Shown here: positions 59,782 through 61,825 of the stretch, piece by piece | How positions within the stretch are numbered: the first letter of the stretch is position 1 | Layout: every line of letters starts with the position of its first letter | Source: an uncultured Atopobium sp. | GTDB lineage: Bacteria > Actinomycetota > Coriobacteriia > Coriobacteriales > Atopobiaceae | Reading direction: 5' to 3' | Length of the DNA stretch: 61,825 nucleotides | Assembly (NCBI GenBank): GCA_916715765.1 | Contig: CAKAPG010000008.1 | Location: 1 to 61,825, forward strand | Made by a program: the position numbers and the translations under genes | The notes under the pieces: model-generated | What the model was told of the DNA's origin: nothing | Database searches by the model: none | What the model saw: only the letters and a program-made list of their open reading frames with translations

Positions 59782-59912
59782 GACTCTCCCCCAATTACTT
59801 GCAGCTTACAGGCTGTGTTTTGCATTTCTAGTACGTTTACGGTTTCAATTTGTTTCAACGTTTCAAGTATACGGTTTTGTTGCCGGCGCGTGTAGTGACG
59901 GTTTGGAGAAGA

Positions 59913-59951
59913 CGGGTTTCTCGCCCGGGTTTCTCGCCTGGGTTTCTCGAC
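59913..59951. repeat. 13-bp tandem triplet of the CGGGTTTCTCGCC motif
   Basis: Three head-to-tail copies at 59913, 59926 and 59939; the third differs at two bases. It sits in the 235-bp gap between disA and clpC, just past the clpC terminator. Confidence 0.85.
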
Positions 59952-59984
59952 AAGAGAACTGTGCGTTTAGCTGCGATACAAAAA

Positions 59985-60007
59985 GACCCGAGGCAGAACC
60001 TCGGGTC
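59985..60007 (-). terminator. Terminator after clpC
   Basis: A perfect 9-bp stem GACCCGAGG/CCTCGGGTC with a 5-base loop and TTTTTG on the minus strand, 10 bases past the clpC stop. Confidence 0.92.
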
Positions 60008-60016
60008 AGAGCTAAC

Positions 60017-61825
60017 TTACTCGGCGGAGGACATCAGATCGGACGAACCGCCTGCGCTACCCTGTGGCAGCGAGGATGGTCCCATGCTGACATCCATCTG
60101 GTCAAGCTGCGCCATTGTCTCTTTCTTGCGAGGCTCAGGGATAACGCCCGTGGTTTTGGTGAACACAAGCTTCTTACCCTCAGCGTCAACATCAACAGCA
60201 ACAATGTCGCCTGCGGTCCACTGGCCAGAGAGAAGCTCCTCAGACAGGGGGTCTTCAATCATCGACTGGATGGTGCGGCGCAGCGGACGAGCACCGTAGA
60301 CAGGATCGGTTCCGTCTTTGGCAATCAAATCTTTTGCTGCCTCAGTGAGCTCGATGGACATACCATTGGCAATCAAGCGATCGCGCAGCTCAAGAACCAT
60401 GAGGTCAACAATGCCACGAAGCTGCTCGGTAGAGAGCGACTTGAAGACAACAATCTCGTCCACACGGTTCAAGAACTCTGGGCGGAATCCACGCTTGAGC
60501 TCAGACATAACACGGCTGGTAATCTCTTTATCGGAAAGACCCTTAGAACCCTCTGACGAGAAGCCCATAGTGTTGGTACGGGCAATCTCGCGAGCACCAA
60601 TGTTGGATGTCATGATGACAACCGTATTGGAGAAGTCCACGTGACGGCCTTGACCGTCAGTCAAGCGGCCCTCGTCCAGAATCTGCAACAAAATGTTGAA
60701 GACGTCTGGATGTGCCTTCTCAATCTCATCAAAGAGCAGGACAGAGTACGGACGCCTGCGGACAGCCTTGGTGAGCTCGCCGCCCTCATCGTAGCCTACA
60801 TATCCTGGAGGTGCGCCAACCAGCTTAGCTACAGTGTGGCGCTCCATGTACTCAGACATGTCGTAGGATAGCAGGGCGTCTTCGGAGCCAAACAGGAACT
60901 CTGCCAGGGCTTTTGCAAGCTCAGTCTTACCTACACCGGAAGGGCCTAGGAAAATAAAGGAGCCGCCAGGGCGCTTAGGGTCTTTGAGAGGGCTACGGCT
61001 TCTGCGGATTGCCTTTGCAACCTTAACAACAGCCTCGTCCTGACCAACAACGCGCTGGTGAAGGATGTCTTCTGTACGAAGCAGTCTTGAAGCCTCGGTC
61101 TCGGTGAGGTTAGAAACAGGAACACCGGTGATGCCAGAAACAACCTTTGCAATATCGTCCTCGTCAACGGTAACAATGTTCTTGTCCAGCTGCTCACGCC
61201 ACTCAGTCTCCAAGCGGTCCCTCTCTGCTACCAGGGATTTCTCCTGATCACGCAAACGAGCTGCTTGCTCAAACTCCTGAGCGCTTGCTGCCTCGGACTT
61301 CTGGGTACGAACGCGGAGAAGATCTGCATCTACCTGGGCAATCTCTGGAGGAAGGCTCATCTTGTGGATGCGTGCGCGAGCACCAGCCTCATCGAGGACA
61401 TCAATTGCCTTGTCTGGCAAGAAACGGTCCTGGATGTAGCGGCTAGAAAGCGCAACAGCAGCCTTGATGGCAGCTTCAGTGTAGTGGACGTGATGGTGCT
61501 TCTCGTAGCGATCTTGAAGACCGTGGATGATAGAAATGGTGTCGTCGTTGTTTGGCTCGCCGATGTTGACTGGCTGGAAACGCCTCTCAAATGCGGCGTC
61601 CTTCTCGACATGTTTACGGTACTCTTCTGCCGTAGTTGCGCCGATGACCTGGATTTCTCCACGAGACAGCGGTGGCTTCAAGATGGACGCGGCGTCGATG
61701 GAACCCTCTGCGGAGCCGGCGCCAATGACGGTGTGAATCTCGTCGATGAAGAGGATGTCGTTCTTGGATTTCTCCAGCTCAGCAACAACCTTCTTCATGC
61801 GGTCCTCAAACTCACCGCGATACTT
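60017..61825 (-). CDS. clpC: ATP-dependent chaperone ClpC (5' part beyond the window)
   Basis: AAA+ unfoldase that feeds proteins to ClpP. About 600 residues are visible. The frame is open to the window edge, where it reads KYRGEFEDRMKKV, so the N-terminal domain and the first Walker A are missing from this window. Present are the D1 Walker B FIDEIHTVIGAG, the UVR-type segment AQEFEQAARLRDQEKSL that marks ClpC over ClpB, and the D2 Walker A LGPSGVGKTELAKALAE. The D2 Walker B (VLLFDEIEKAHPDV) and the C-terminal sensor-2 segment GARPLRRTIQ follow. It ends at a terminator before disA. Confidence 0.96.
   Translation of the reverse strand, partial: KYRGEFEDRMKKVVAELEKSKNDILFIDEIHTVIGAGSAEGSIDAASILKPPLSRGEIQVIGATTAEEYRKHVEKDAAFERRFQPVNIGEPNNDDTISIIHGLQDRYEKHHHVHYTEAAIKAAVALSSRYIQDRFLPDKAIDVLDEAGARARIHKMSLPPEIAQVDADLLRVRTQKSEAASAQEFEQAARLRDQEKSLVAERDRLETEWREQLDKNIVTVDEDDIAKVVSGITGVPVSNLTETEASRLLRTEDILHQRVVGQDEAVVKVAKAIRRSRSPLKDPKRPGGSFIFLGPSGVGKTELAKALAEFLFGSEDALLSYDMSEYMERHTVAKLVGAPPGYVGYDEGGELTKAVRRRPYSVLLFDEIEKAHPDVFNILLQILDEGRLTDGQGRHVDFSNTVVIMTSNIGAREIARTNTMGFSSEGSKGLSDKEITSRVMSELKRGFRPEFLNRVDEIVVFKSLSTEQLRGIVDLMVLELRDRLIANGMSIELTEAAKDLIAKDGTDPVYGARPLRRTIQSMIEDPLSEELLSGQWTAGDIVAVDVDAEGKKLVFTKTTGVIPEPRKKETMAQLDQMDVSMGPSSLPQGSAGGSSDLMSSAE

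Overview
The window is a 61.8 kb chromosomal segment of a bacterium with moderate GC content. It carries most of the ribosomal-protein superoperons, RNA polymerase, both main elongation factors, five tRNAs and a group of accessory genes. RpoC has a long charged coiled-coil insertion at about residues 145-225. RpoA, L17 (with its acidic Ala/Glu tail), DisA, ClpC and zinc-type S14 fit the same lineage. I read this as Actinomycetota, most likely class Coriobacteriia (Atopobium/Lancefieldella/Olsenella type). The phylum is fairly secure. The genus is an inference, since the window has no rRNA. Almost every gene lies on the minus strand; only a glycosyltransferase (4453-5619) and an ABC exporter (55728-57368) lie on the plus strand.

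Layout by region. At 0.1-3.2 kb is the anaerobic ribonucleotide reductase pair nrdD-nrdG behind two NrdR-like boxes. At 3.4-7.6 kb is an envelope island: three family-2 glycosyltransferases (one lacking the acidic metal motif) and a degenerate LytR-CpsA-Psr-like membrane protein. At 7.8-27.2 kb is one long ribosomal block: rplC-D-W-B, rpsS, rplV, rpsC, rplP, rpmC, rpsQ, rplN-X, terminator, rplE, rpsN, rpsH, rplF-R, rpsE, rpmD, rplO, secY, terminator, adk, map, infA, rpmJ, rpsM-K-D, rpoA, rplQ, terminator, then a fused EcfA1A2, EcfT and truA. A low-molecular-weight phosphatase gene splits rplC from rpsJ. At 28.5-31.9 kb is the str operon rpsL-rpsG-fusA-rpsJ, without tuf. At 32-36.5 kb is a probable nickel operon: an NmtR-like ArsR sensor, hypB, a 1001-residue iron-sulphur/FAD oxidoreductase and hypA. 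At 36.7-44.6 kb lies rpoBC. At 45.5-49.6 kb lie rplL, rplJ with an L10 leader, rplA, rplK, nusG, secE, tRNA-Trp and rpmG. At 49.8-51.8 kb lie tuf behind tRNA-Tyr, tRNA-Thr and tRNA-Met, and a second tRNA-Thr. At 52.4-61.8 kb lie an NYN RNase, rlmB with an RGG-rich tail, cysS, a lone AT-rich ABC exporter, ispF, ispD, disA and the 3' part of clpC, which runs off the right edge.

The genes together form the growth machinery of the cell: translation, transcription, protein export (SecY, SecE), start-methionine removal, nucleotide supply and cofactor uptake. Strong TTGACA-type promoters and T-tailed hairpins cut the ribosomal block into separately regulated units.

The most unusual content is in the gaps between operons. 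A 118-bp element occurs three times at exactly the same length. A related array of 25-bp units occurs twice. Both consist of one inverted head unit followed by direct units about 31 bp apart. A 14-bp motif, TGGCGAGAAACCCG, recurs at least nine times, and its core heptamer CGAGAAA looks strongly over-represented on both strands. An 11-bp motif, CCGGGCGTATC, lies just upstream of TTGAC boxes at three translation operons. I know of no described system that matches these repeats; they are the best candidates for something new here.
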